From Eshraghiella sp045124255 (GTDB lineage: Bacteria; Bacillota; Clostridia; Lachnospirales; Lachnospiraceae): a stretch of DNA of 64,000 nt. The stretch is taken from NCBI GenBank assembly GCA_045124255.1, contig JBGVLM010000019.1:29657-93656 (forward strand). The letters are read 5' to 3'. Both the position numbers and the translations under genes were made by a program. The notes beneath the pieces are model-generated. The model searched no databases, had not been told where the DNA came from, and saw nothing but the letters and a program-made list of their open reading frames with translations. Shown one piece after another: positions 45,465 to 52,603 of this stretch. Each line of letters opens with the position of its first letter. Positions within the stretch are counted from its first letter, which is position 1.

Positions 45465-45530
45465 GTCTATAAATTAATCGAAATGGCTCTCGCCTTTGGC
45501 GATGGAATCCATGTAGATTAATTTATAGAC
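45465..45530. repeat. long perfect inverted repeat with nested hairpin
   Basis: GTCTATAAATTAATC (45465-45479) and its exact complement at 45516-45530 enclose ATGG/CCAT and TCGCC-TTT-GGCGA. There is no U-tract, so it is not a standard terminator. It lies between the immunity gene and the HUH Rep gene and may mark an element end or a replication site. Confidence 0.6.
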
Positions 45531-45612
45531 TTTAGGGCGAAATTTGCCATCTGGGTGCACAAAAGGACATCCAAACTGAAAACCTAATATTTAATTCTAA
45601 AACACCGATATG

Positions 45613-45658
45613 AACGCACTTCTTTCAAAACAAATTTTTGTTGCGAAAGAGGTGCGTT
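45613..45658 (+). promoter_or_regulatory. hairpin covering the Rep ribosome site (possible origin)
   Basis: AACGCACTTCTTTC (45613-45626) pairs with GAAAGAGGTGCGTT (45645-45658), one G-U pair, loop of 18 bases, ending three bases before the ATG. GAGGTG, the likely ribosome site, is within the stem. Either a translational brake or a Rep recognition hairpin. Confidence 0.5.
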
Positions 45659-45661
45659 TTT

Positions 45662-46600
45662 ATGAGAATTAGAAAACTGAAATCAGTTGATGTCCAACTA
45701 CATGATTCAACCAAAGTAAAATTGAAAACTGCTGGTAACACTTCAGTTGTCCAGTTTACAGCTGGAGTTAACAAATCTTGTCCAATGCAAAATTTATCTA
45801 AAAATATGTATTTAGATAAAAAGACAGGTGAAGTAAAACAAAAGAAGAAATCATCAAATCGTTATCAGTCGCCTAAGAGTGTGAGAAAGAGCATTAATCG
45901 TTTGATGGACTTAATTCGGTGCAATGCCACCAATTCTGCCGAATGTAAGTGGATTACGGCTACTTACGAAGAGGTGATGACAGATGGTAAGCAGGCATTT
46001 TTAGATGCAAAGTTGTTCCTACGAAAGCTTAAGAGATATCTTGAAAGGCAGAATAATTTAAAATCTGGTCAGAAGTCTTTTCAATATATCACAATAGCTG
46101 AACCCCAAGGGGAGAGTCATGGCAATTCGTGGCACTTACACATTCTATTGATATTTGAAGATGAGGCACCATTTATATCCAATGAAATAATTACAGAACT
46201 ATGGGGTCATGGTCTTACATCTACCCACAAAGTGTTTGACGCTGATGGTCTGTCTTTGTACTTCAAAGCCTATTTAAGCGACATAGAGTATGAAGATGAG
46301 TGTGCAGATGAAGAAGATAATAAAGATAAGCCTGTTACTGTTGAAAAGATGGTTGATGGTGTATCAAAACAGTTTATAAAAGGCGAAAGATTAAAATACT
46401 ATCCATCTGGTATGAATATGTATTCTTCCAGCCGAGGTATGAAGAAACCGATAATAGAGGAAATGACGAATATTGAGGCTATGGAATGTATTGGTGATGC
46501 GAAATTGGTATACAGAGAGACATACGCTATCGGTGATAAAGAAAAAGGCAATCTCATTGACAAGAGGTATTACAAGAAAACTAGTGGAAATAAGTATTAA
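45662..46600 (+). CDS. HUH-type rolling-circle replication/transfer protein
   Basis: 312 residues. WHLHILLIF gives the HUH metal motif (His158, His160), and YFKAYLSD (Tyr200/Tyr204) fits the catalytic-Tyr motif of rolling-circle Rep proteins of the ORF2/G2P type. The N-terminus is basic, with Lys-rich KQKKKSSNRYQSPKS. Such enzymes nick one strand at a hairpin origin and stay linked to the 5' end. The ATG at 45662 directly follows a hairpin containing the ribosome site. Neighbouring recombinase-like gene suggests an integrated mobile element. Confidence 0.75.
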   Translation: MRIRKLKSVDVQLHDSTKVKLKTAGNTSVVQFTAGVNKSCPMQNLSKNMYLDKKTGEVKQKKKSSNRYQSPKSVRKSINRLMDLIRCNATNSAECKWITATYEEVMTDGKQAFLDAKLFLRKLKRYLERQNNLKSGQKSFQYITIAEPQGESHGNSWHLHILLIFEDEAPFISNEIITELWGHGLTSTHKVFDADGLSLYFKAYLSDIEYEDECADEEDNKDKPVTVEKMVDGVSKQFIKGERLKYYPSGMNMYSSSRGMKKPIIEEMTNIEAMECIGDAKLVYRETYAIGDKEKGNLIDKRYYKKTSGNKY

Positions 46601-46708
46601 TTATATTTTGGTGCTACCACTTTTTCTGCGGTGCGGGTTGTGGCTGAAATTATGGGAAAATAGTGGTCTTGCTAAAATTTTTGATGAAAATTTTGCCTTT
46701 TTTAATCA

Positions 46709-46740
46709 AAAAACATTCATCATGAAAGGGATGTTTTTTC
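46709..46740 (+). terminator. possible intrinsic terminator after Rep gene
   Basis: AAAAACAT (46709-46716) pairs with ATGTTTTT (46731-46738), running into T. An AT-rich hairpin (AAAATTTT-TGATG-AAAATTTT) lies just upstream. Confidence 0.45.
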
Positions 46741-46815
46741 TTGGGCGAAATGTAAGATGTAGCCTTGTGTGTCTGAGATGATTCTATATCTATAAAAGTA
46801 TAGGAGGTACATTTT

Positions 46816-47277
46816 ATGGTGTATGGATTCATTTCAAGACAGGACAATGAGTTAACGGAATTAAAGTTTCGAGGAAAACGGATTTCACAAGAGAATGTGG
46901 TTGCAAACTATGAATTTGGCAGATTTGCTCAATGCTTACATAGGGGCGATGTGGTATATGTAATGAGCGTGAATCGTTTTTCTAGTGTGAGGCAGTTATT
47001 GGCGTTTGGTAGATTTTGTAAAGCGAATGGAGTATCACTACGTTTTATAGAGCAGCCATATCTTGACCTAGTAGATGGCAAACATTGGAAAGATTCCACC
47101 GTGTGGCAGATGGAGAGAATGATAGCCATTGAGGAGTATGCAAAGGCACATTTACAGAGAAATTTCCGTATGAGTAAGGAACAGTGGGAGTTATTGTATC
47201 AGACGCTTGAGATTATGAATTTGGAAATTCTGGCTCATATATATTCGCCTGACGGGATTCTAAAGCGAAGTAAATAA
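46816..47277 (+). CDS. serine recombinase/resolvase N-terminal-like protein
   Basis: 153 residues. YGFISRQDNE at the start resembles the resolvase YxRVSTxxQ motif with the nucleophilic Ser, and GDVVYVMSVNRFSSVRQLL resembles GDTLxVxxxDRLxRSxxDLL. A short C-terminal helical part (RNFRMSKEQWELLYQ) may bind DNA; the large-recombinase domain is absent. Likely a small resolvase for the Rep-bearing element. AGGAGG precedes the ATG. The Asp normally in the DRL motif is Asn here, so activity is uncertain. Confidence 0.6.
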   Translation: MVYGFISRQDNELTELKFRGKRISQENVVANYEFGRFAQCLHRGDVVYVMSVNRFSSVRQLLAFGRFCKANGVSLRFIEQPYLDLVDGKHWKDSTVWQMERMIAIEEYAKAHLQRNFRMSKEQWELLYQTLEIMNLEILAHIYSPDGILKRSK

Positions 47278-47436
47278 TATGTTCTGCGTGCGTACGTGGC
47301 GTGACGTTTGCTTTTGGGGGTATGGGTGGGCATTACTGCCACTTTCACTTTTAGGGGCACACGGGGCGAATTACAGCATTGGTTTTATGTTTTTGCTTGG
47401 CTAGAATGGTAGAAGACTGAAAGGTTATGTATTAGG

Positions 47437-47480
47437 ACTGCATCCTATATGGCACTTTGCCAGTGGGGTGCAGTTTTTCT
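47437..47480 (+). terminator. terminator hairpin after resolvase-like gene
   Basis: ACTGCATCC (47437-47445) pairs with GGGGTGCAGT (47465-47474), with an inner GGCA-CTTT-GCC hairpin, then TTTTT. The preceding ~160 bases (47278-47436) are G-rich and contain no gene I can see. Confidence 0.6.
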
Positions 47481-47678
47481 GTGTCTTTTATCAAGTTTTT
47501 CTCGTATATCTGCCAATTTTTAAGAAAATGCTTGACAAGGGGGGAAGCTTCGCAGAATTTCTGAAACTATCCAAGCTGGTGCAGAGAATGGGCGAATTGA
47601 CGAAAATGGTGACTTTTAAAGGGTTGTAACGGTGTCAGATGGTGCATCTGTTGGCTCAGTCCGAAATAGGTGGATTTG

Positions 47679-47900
47679 TATAATAAGAGTGTGAGGTAGA
47701 GATATCTCCCATTTAGCAGAATTAACTTGAATACTATTGTATTCGGAGTTAACATCACACACCTCAAAAGCGATTCGTAAGTCTTTCGAGGCACCAGCAT
47801 TCTAGCTGGCTTAGACATTCTCCATAAAAGTCGGCGGTACAAAGTATTTTGAGTCCGACCAGAAATGGATTGACTTTGCCACCCTTGTCCACCAAGTAGC
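47679..47900 (+). ncRNA. probable IS110 bridge RNA region
   Basis: After TATAAT at 47679-47684 come successive hairpins: 47722-47752 (TTAACT/GAATAC stem), GTCT/AGAC (47781-47784 with 47813-47816) enclosing CCAGC/GCTGG (47794-47798 with 47805-47809), and GTCGG/CCGAC (47830-47834 with 47855-47859) enclosing GTAC/GTAT. GAGGT/ACCTC (47693-47697 with 47761-47765) could close a larger fold. IS110 recombinases are known to use an RNA from this position, whose two internal loops pair with target and donor DNA. Exact ends are not determined. Confidence 0.55.
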
Positions 47901-47977
47901 AAGTGCGTAAATCTTGGTTAGAGACTTATCAGTTGAGGTTGTCACTGTTTTGTGTAATAGAGAGAATGGAGGTTTTT

Positions 47978-49213
47978 ATGATTAGAGAAGATTTAATTTA
48001 CGTGGGTATCGACTTACATAAAGAGACTCACACAGCAGTTATCATTGACTGCTACAACAACAAACTTGGCGAGATAACATTCGCCAATACACCAGCCGAA
48101 TTTCCAAAGCTGGTGCGTAAAGTAAAGAAATATTGTAGCAATGGAAAAGAGGCGGTCTATGGACTTGAGAATGCTTATGGATATGGTCGTCCTTTGGCGG
48201 TATGGTTACTTGAACGAAAGTACATGGTAAAGGATGTAAATACGTCTATTTCTAACCGACAGGCAAAGCACAGAGGGGCTATGTATCGTAAGAGCGATAG
48301 CGATGATGCCGGTGCGATTGCACTCGCTACGTTAAATATGCTGTCGGTGTTACCAGATGCATGTCCGAATGATGCCTATTGGTCACTTGGTCAGTTGGTG
48401 CATCGTAGAGATAATATCATGAAACATCGTACCAGACTTGTAAACCAGCTGCATGAGCAGTTGTGTATTGCATATCCGAGCTATAAGGAGTTTTTCACCG
48501 ATATTAGCAGACCGACTGCGTTGTATTTCTGGGATAAATATCCATCACAGAAGTATTTAAAAGGCGTAGGGGTAGAGGAACTACGAGAAGAACTGGTTGA
48601 GGTAAGTCATAACCGATGTTCCACAAAGACCTGTGAGAAAATCCTAAACGCTATTGCAAGTGATAAGGTTAAGGAAAACGATTTCCAAGATGCCAGAGAT
48701 GTCGTTACTCGTGGACTTGTCAGTGATCTTAAGCATTATGAAAAACAGATGGAAGAGATTGATAAGGAATTAGAGCAGATGTATCATGCTCTTGGTTGTA
48801 CACTTACCACAATTCCGGGGGTAAATATCACAACTGCGGTTAAGATATTGGCAGAGATTGGGGATATTCATAGATTCCCTAACGCATCAAAACTTGCGCA
48901 GTTTGCTGGTATAGCACCACTAACGCTTTCATCTGGCGGTAAAGGGAAAGACGTAGCTACCAAGCAAGGAAACAGACGATTACAAGCAACTATATATTTT
49001 TTAGCAGTGCAGATGATACAGATTTCAGCCAATGGGACACCAAGAAACCCAGCTTTTCGAGCGTATTATGAGAGACGTATTTTAGAGGGAAAGAATGGAA
49101 AGCAAGTGCTGATATGCATTTCAAGAAGACTAATCAATATCATTTATGGAATGCTTAAGAATGGCACAGTGTATCGCATGCCAGCGTTAGACGATACAGA
49201 GAAAAAGGAATAG
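47978..49213 (+). CDS. IS110-family transposase (DEDD recombinase)
   Basis: 411 residues from the ATG at 47978 after GGAGG. The N-terminal RuvC-like DEDD domain has GIDLHKETH (Asp12), GLENAYGYG (Glu) and KSDSDDAGA (Asp pair); the C-terminal transposase_20 domain has IPGVNITTAVKILAEIGDI and GIAPLTLSSGGKG, including the conserved catalytic Ser. Appears full length and intact. Works with a bridge RNA encoded upstream. Confidence 0.95.
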   Translation: MIREDLIYVGIDLHKETHTAVIIDCYNNKLGEITFANTPAEFPKLVRKVKKYCSNGKEAVYGLENAYGYGRPLAVWLLERKYMVKDVNTSISNRQAKHRGAMYRKSDSDDAGAIALATLNMLSVLPDACPNDAYWSLGQLVHRRDNIMKHRTRLVNQLHEQLCIAYPSYKEFFTDISRPTALYFWDKYPSQKYLKGVGVEELREELVEVSHNRCSTKTCEKILNAIASDKVKENDFQDARDVVTRGLVSDLKHYEKQMEEIDKELEQMYHALGCTLTTIPGVNITTAVKILAEIGDIHRFPNASKLAQFAGIAPLTLSSGGKGKDVATKQGNRRLQATIYFLAVQMIQISANGTPRNPAFRAYYERRILEGKNGKQVLICISRRLINIIYGMLKNGTVYRMPALDDTEKKE

Positions 49214-49321
49214 GAAAAATACATAGATTATGATAAAATTTAAGCAGATGTGAATATCGGCTTGGGAAGGTGTGGTTTTTTTCAAGGAATGAAGGGTCTG
49301 CTTGGATAATTATAAGGGTAA

Positions 49322-49708
49322 AGAGTTCAAGTCAAGGGTGGTAGTAATACTTTAAATAGTCTTAAACCGCAAGAGTTAATGGATGAATTGGCTAATAGTG
49401 GCGTTAAGTGTAACCTAGATGAGGTAGTATCTGTTACTAAAACTGCAGATGGAAAACTCCTTTGGTTAGAACAAGGAAATAGTTCGAGTGGATTGACGCA
49501 TATTTTAGAAAGACATGCAGATGACTTTGCAGCACAAGGAATTGATGATATTCCACAATTAATAAACGATGTATTAGAAACTACCCATATTAAAGTTGGC
49601 AGCAATGATAAGGGACTATATGCGGATTATATATTAAATGGAAATACTTACAGATTGGCTTATGGAACAAATGGATATATTGTTTCGTTTTACCCAACAA
49701 GGATATGA
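49322..49708 (+). pseudogene. headless polymorphic-toxin C-terminal domain (nuclease-like)
   Basis: The frame opens after a TAA at 49319 and reads VQVKGGSNTLNSLKPQELMDEL, the type of junction that joins an RHS core to a toxin tip, but no core or start lies upstream. The domain contains THILERHADDF, YILNGNTYRLAYG and GYIVSFYP, resembling the BECR-fold ribonuclease-like tips (His/Arg before a beta sheet). The only ATG (49379) lacks a ribosome site. A different toxin ending is fused out of frame after it. Confidence 0.6.
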
Positions 49709-49844
49709 CTATAATACTGCACATAACATGGCATTAGAAATACATAATGTTCAACCACAAGCATTATACTCTTCAGAAATTGTACAAGAATATTCTAAAT
49801 GGTTTGACAAAAGCGATTTTGAATATTGGGGAATATCTAAATAG
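49701..49844 (+). pseudogene. out-of-frame C-terminal end of another toxin tip
   Basis: Overlapping the end of the previous frame, GYDYNTAHNMALE...PQALYSSEIVQEY...FEYWGI has the look of the last ~48 residues of a different RHS/nuclease toxin. It has no start of its own. I infer cassette recombination or frameshifting within a toxin array. Confidence 0.45.
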
Positions 49845-49857
49845 AAAGGAACCAGTA

Positions 49858-50250
49858 ATGAAAGAAGAAATTTTAACAGTAATAAAACTTAAGGATTCGT
49901 TATATGGAAATGCAATTCAAAATTTGGATGGAGAGGAGATATATTGTGAATTAAGATATCAACGTGATAGAAGCAGTTTTGCAGGTGTGGCATTAAAAGT
50001 TACTAATGAGAAGAATGTTATTGTAGTAAGAGAATGTCAAGAAAGAATTGTGGAAGAAGTAAGTAAATACGAGAAATTATACATAGGATGTGACGAGGAT
50101 TATGTGGATTCTTTAAAAGAAATTTTTTCGTTGGAAGAAAGGGCATATGGAATAGAGGTGTTTTTTTTAGTTTATTCAGATGTACGTTCAAGTCAAATTA
50201 TATTTGAGGAGCTAATGAAGAATGTGGATAAGAATATAGATGTTTTATAA
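49858..50250 (+). CDS. candidate immunity protein (second toxin cassette)
   Basis: About 130 residues from the ATG at 49858, which follows AGAAAGGA. Acidic, cytosolic, no family recognised. Position directly after toxin-tip remnants and size support an immunity role. Kept intact although its toxin is broken. Confidence 0.5.
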   Translation: MKEEILTVIKLKDSLYGNAIQNLDGEEIYCELRYQRDRSSFAGVALKVTNEKNVIVVRECQERIVEEVSKYEKLYIGCDEDYVDSLKEIFSLEERAYGIEVFFLVYSDVRSSQIIFEELMKNVDKNIDVL

Positions 50251-50332
50251 TTTGTATGAACAGTAATTATCGTATTTATTAAATTATTAGGTGTATTTAG
50301 GTATCTAAAAATATTATAAGAGGAAATTTGTA

Positions 50333-50701
50333 TTGGCATTAGCGTTAGAAACATTGCACGTTACAGAAAACAGGTATTCTGGAATTCCAACGATTCGTAA
50401 AGAGATGGAGAAATATAATCTGAAGGAACCCCAATTTGCAGATGAAAGAGGTAGCTTTATAGTGACGTTTTATAAGGCTGGTAATATCAGCAAAGTGGAG
50501 CCGGAGGCGGAAGTGACAAATGACCTTTTGGTATTCTGTAGAACGCCGCGTACAAGACAAGAAATATGTGAATACCTAGGCTTGTCATCTATTACTTATG
50601 CTATTCAGACGCATGTAATGCCGTTAGTGGAAAGTGGAAAGATTAAGATGAGTAATCCGGATAAACCAAAGAGTCCAAAGCAGCTGTTTTATAGTGAGTA
50701 A
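50333..50701 (+). pseudogene. C-terminal fragment of an AlbA_2/RecG-like ATP-binding regulator
   Basis: 122 codons starting at TTG. VTENRYSGIPTIRKEM and a following EPQFADERGSFIVTFY match the end of the HATPase_c_4 region in AlbA_2-domain transcriptional regulators (often called RecG-like), with a winged-helix-like tail. These proteins are normally ~400-500 residues; the N-terminal DNA- and ATP-binding parts are absent, with an in-frame stop at 50306. It could be translated from the TTG after AAGAGGAAA, but probably is debris. Confidence 0.55.
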
Positions 50702-50742
50702 ATAACGATATTGGGTAAAAATAAATTGGAGGATATGAGAAA

Positions 50743-50817
50743 ATGAATAATAATGAACAATATAAAGAAATTATTGAACGTATGGAACTAATAGAATTTA
50801 GAAACCAAAGAGACTGA
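50743..50817 (+). CDS. 24-codon small ORF upstream of the sheath gene
   Basis: ATG at 50743 preceded by TTGGAGGATATG (a strong ribosome site), 24 codons, stop at 50815. Charged, helical (NNEQYKEIIERMELIE). Lies 65 bases before the tail sheath gene and could be a leader peptide or a small partner; may also be chance. Confidence 0.35.
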   Translation: MNNNEQYKEIIERMELIEFRNQRD

Positions 50818-50882
50818 GTATAGCATACAGACCTTGGAGAGGGTCTATAAACACTACTACTTTATAATGTGAGGCGAAAAAT

Positions 50883-52568
50883 ATGGCAGAAAATTTATCA
50901 TCAGGAGTTTATGTGGAGAAGGTGGATAATTCACCGAAAACAATTGAAGGAGTCGAAACAAGTGTAGCAGGCTTTATCGGACTGGCAGAGAAAGGACCGG
51001 TTGGTGGAGCACCGGTATTATTAACAGGTTTAGCTGATTTTAAGAAGGTTTTTGGCGGATATTTAAGTGAAGATGAATATGGCAGATATCGTTTCCTTGC
51101 TTATGCAGTTGAGCAGTTCTTTTTAAATGGCGGAACAAAATGTTATGTAAGCCGTGTATTAGCTGAGAATGCTAAGAAGGCTTCGGTTAAAGCCGGAGCA
51201 TTAAGCATTGTGGCTGCTAATGAAGGAAAGTGGGGAAATCGTATTCAGGTTTCTTTTACAAGTATTGCCAAGGAGAAAATGCAGCTTGTTAAGGCTGTGG
51301 ATGCAGTTACTTATGAAGCTAAAAGTACAGCCGGATTCAGAGAAGGCGATACCGTTAAGGTCAATGATGAATACAACAGAATCAAGAATATATATGATAA
51401 CAAAGTTACCTTTGAAAAGAAATTCAATAGTGATGTAACAGATGATGCTTTAATTCCTGCAACCGTATTATATCTTGTGGAGACTGACGTATTTGTAAAA
51501 TATATTGATAAAGCAGAGATATATACAGGATTAAGTTTTAATCCTACCTCTAATAATTATATTATGACAAAGATGTCAGGAAGCGATATTGTTAAGGTTG
51601 AAGTGGACAAAGCAGTTGAAATCGGAAATCCTGTTGAAGCAATTTTGGGCGGGGGCAGAGCTGAGGGAACAATAACTCTTGTTGGTGGTTCTGATGGTTT
51701 AATTGATTCGATTAGTGCAGCTGCCTTTATCGGTTATGATAATGGACCCGGTAAGAGTACGGGTATACAGTCATTTGTTGAGAATAACAGTGCAAGCATG
51801 ATTTCAGTTCCTGGGGTAACAATGCCTGAGGTAATGCTGTCTTTAGTAAGACATTGTGAACAGTTAAGGAACCGTGTTGCAGTACTTGATATGCCTGAGA
51901 AATATACCAATCCAGAGGATTTAATTGAATACAGAGGCATGATTGACAGTACCTATGCAGCAATGTATCATCCTTGGATTCAGGTTAATGACAGAGCAAC
52001 AAATAAACCTTCATATATTCCTCCTTCAGGTGCGGTAATGGGTATTTACGCAAGAACAGACATTAAAAGAGGCGTACATAAGGCTCCGGCTAATGAGAAG
52101 ATTGATTGTATCGGACTTGAAGTTAAATATGATATTGCTGGAATGTCAATAATAAATCCGGAAGGAATCAATGTTATCGCTGTATTTCCGGGAGAGGGAG
52201 TGAAAGTATGGGGAGCAAGGACTGCAAGCAGCAATTCTACATTCCGTTATGTAAGTGTAAGAAGACTGCTCATCTATATTGAGGAAAGCATTAAAGCTGG
52301 TACTAACTGGGTTGTATTTGAACCAAACGATTCAATCTTATGGTCAAGAGTAAGAATGATTATTTCAGCCTTCCTTGACAATATATGGAAAAGCGGAATG
52401 CTTGTAGGTTCAACACCGTCTGAAGCATATTATGTTGAGATTGGTACTAATACGATGACCAAGGATGATATTGCAAACGGCCGCCTGATTTGTAATATCG
52501 GTGTTGCACCAGAGCACCCTGATGTATTTGTTGAATTCCGTGTGTCACAGTTTACATCAGAAGCTTAG
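50883..52568 (+). CDS. contractile tail sheath protein (solitary)
   Basis: 561 residues. N-terminal SGVYVEKVDNSPKTIEGV and GFIGLAEKGP, a variable middle, and C-terminal FRYVSVRRLLIYIEESIKAGTNWVVFEPND with VGSTPSEAYYVEIG and VAPEHPDVFVEFRVSQ are the typical phage_sheath_1 order (subtilisin-like fold and C-terminal domains). In phage tails, R-type pyocins and extracellular injection systems this protein contracts around a tube. No tube, baseplate, spike or terminase gene lies in the window, so it is either an orphan or works with distant genes. GTGAGGCG precedes the ATG. Confidence 0.9.
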   Translation: MAENLSSGVYVEKVDNSPKTIEGVETSVAGFIGLAEKGPVGGAPVLLTGLADFKKVFGGYLSEDEYGRYRFLAYAVEQFFLNGGTKCYVSRVLAENAKKASVKAGALSIVAANEGKWGNRIQVSFTSIAKEKMQLVKAVDAVTYEAKSTAGFREGDTVKVNDEYNRIKNIYDNKVTFEKKFNSDVTDDALIPATVLYLVETDVFVKYIDKAEIYTGLSFNPTSNNYIMTKMSGSDIVKVEVDKAVEIGNPVEAILGGGRAEGTITLVGGSDGLIDSISAAAFIGYDNGPGKSTGIQSFVENNSASMISVPGVTMPEVMLSLVRHCEQLRNRVAVLDMPEKYTNPEDLIEYRGMIDSTYAAMYHPWIQVNDRATNKPSYIPPSGAVMGIYARTDIKRGVHKAPANEKIDCIGLEVKYDIAGMSIINPEGINVIAVFPGEGVKVWGARTASSNSTFRYVSVRRLLIYIEESIKAGTNWVVFEPNDSILWSRVRMIISAFLDNIWKSGMLVGSTPSEAYYVEIGTNTMTKDDIANGRLICNIGVAPEHPDVFVEFRVSQFTSEA

Positions 52569-52603
52569 TTTTTTTAATTACAAATCAAAGGTGGCGTAGT
52601 TAT

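Larger units (their letters stand above)
45465..47480 (+). mobile_element. putative HUH-Rep/serine-recombinase element
   Basis: A ~2-kb segment carrying an HUH replication protein, a resolvase-like protein and several hairpins, bounded left by the 15-bp inverted repeat and right by a terminator hairpin at 47437-47480. It interrupts the toxin/immunity island. Boundaries are approximate: no target duplication or att repeat was found by eye. Confidence 0.4.
47640..49260 (+). mobile_element. IS110-family insertion sequence (ends approximate)
   Basis: Transposase gene plus a long 5' non-coding region with stable hairpins. IS110 elements lack terminal inverted repeats, so the ends cannot be fixed by eye; a short shared CAGATG occurs at 47636-47641 and 49245-49250. 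It lies between the Rep element and a second toxin tip. Confidence 0.6.

Noticed and set aside
45465..45530. Integron attC site
   Set aside because: The fold is suggestive but the R'/R'' core sites (GTTRRRY and complement) are missing and there is no integron integrase.
47567..47902. 111-codon minus-strand ORF in the IS110 leader
   Set aside because: It lies across the hairpin-rich non-coding RNA region, has no family resemblance, and has no ribosome site.
50883..52568. Prophage or extracellular injection-system cluster
   Set aside because: Only the sheath gene is present; no other structural, lysis, packaging or integrase genes were found nearby.
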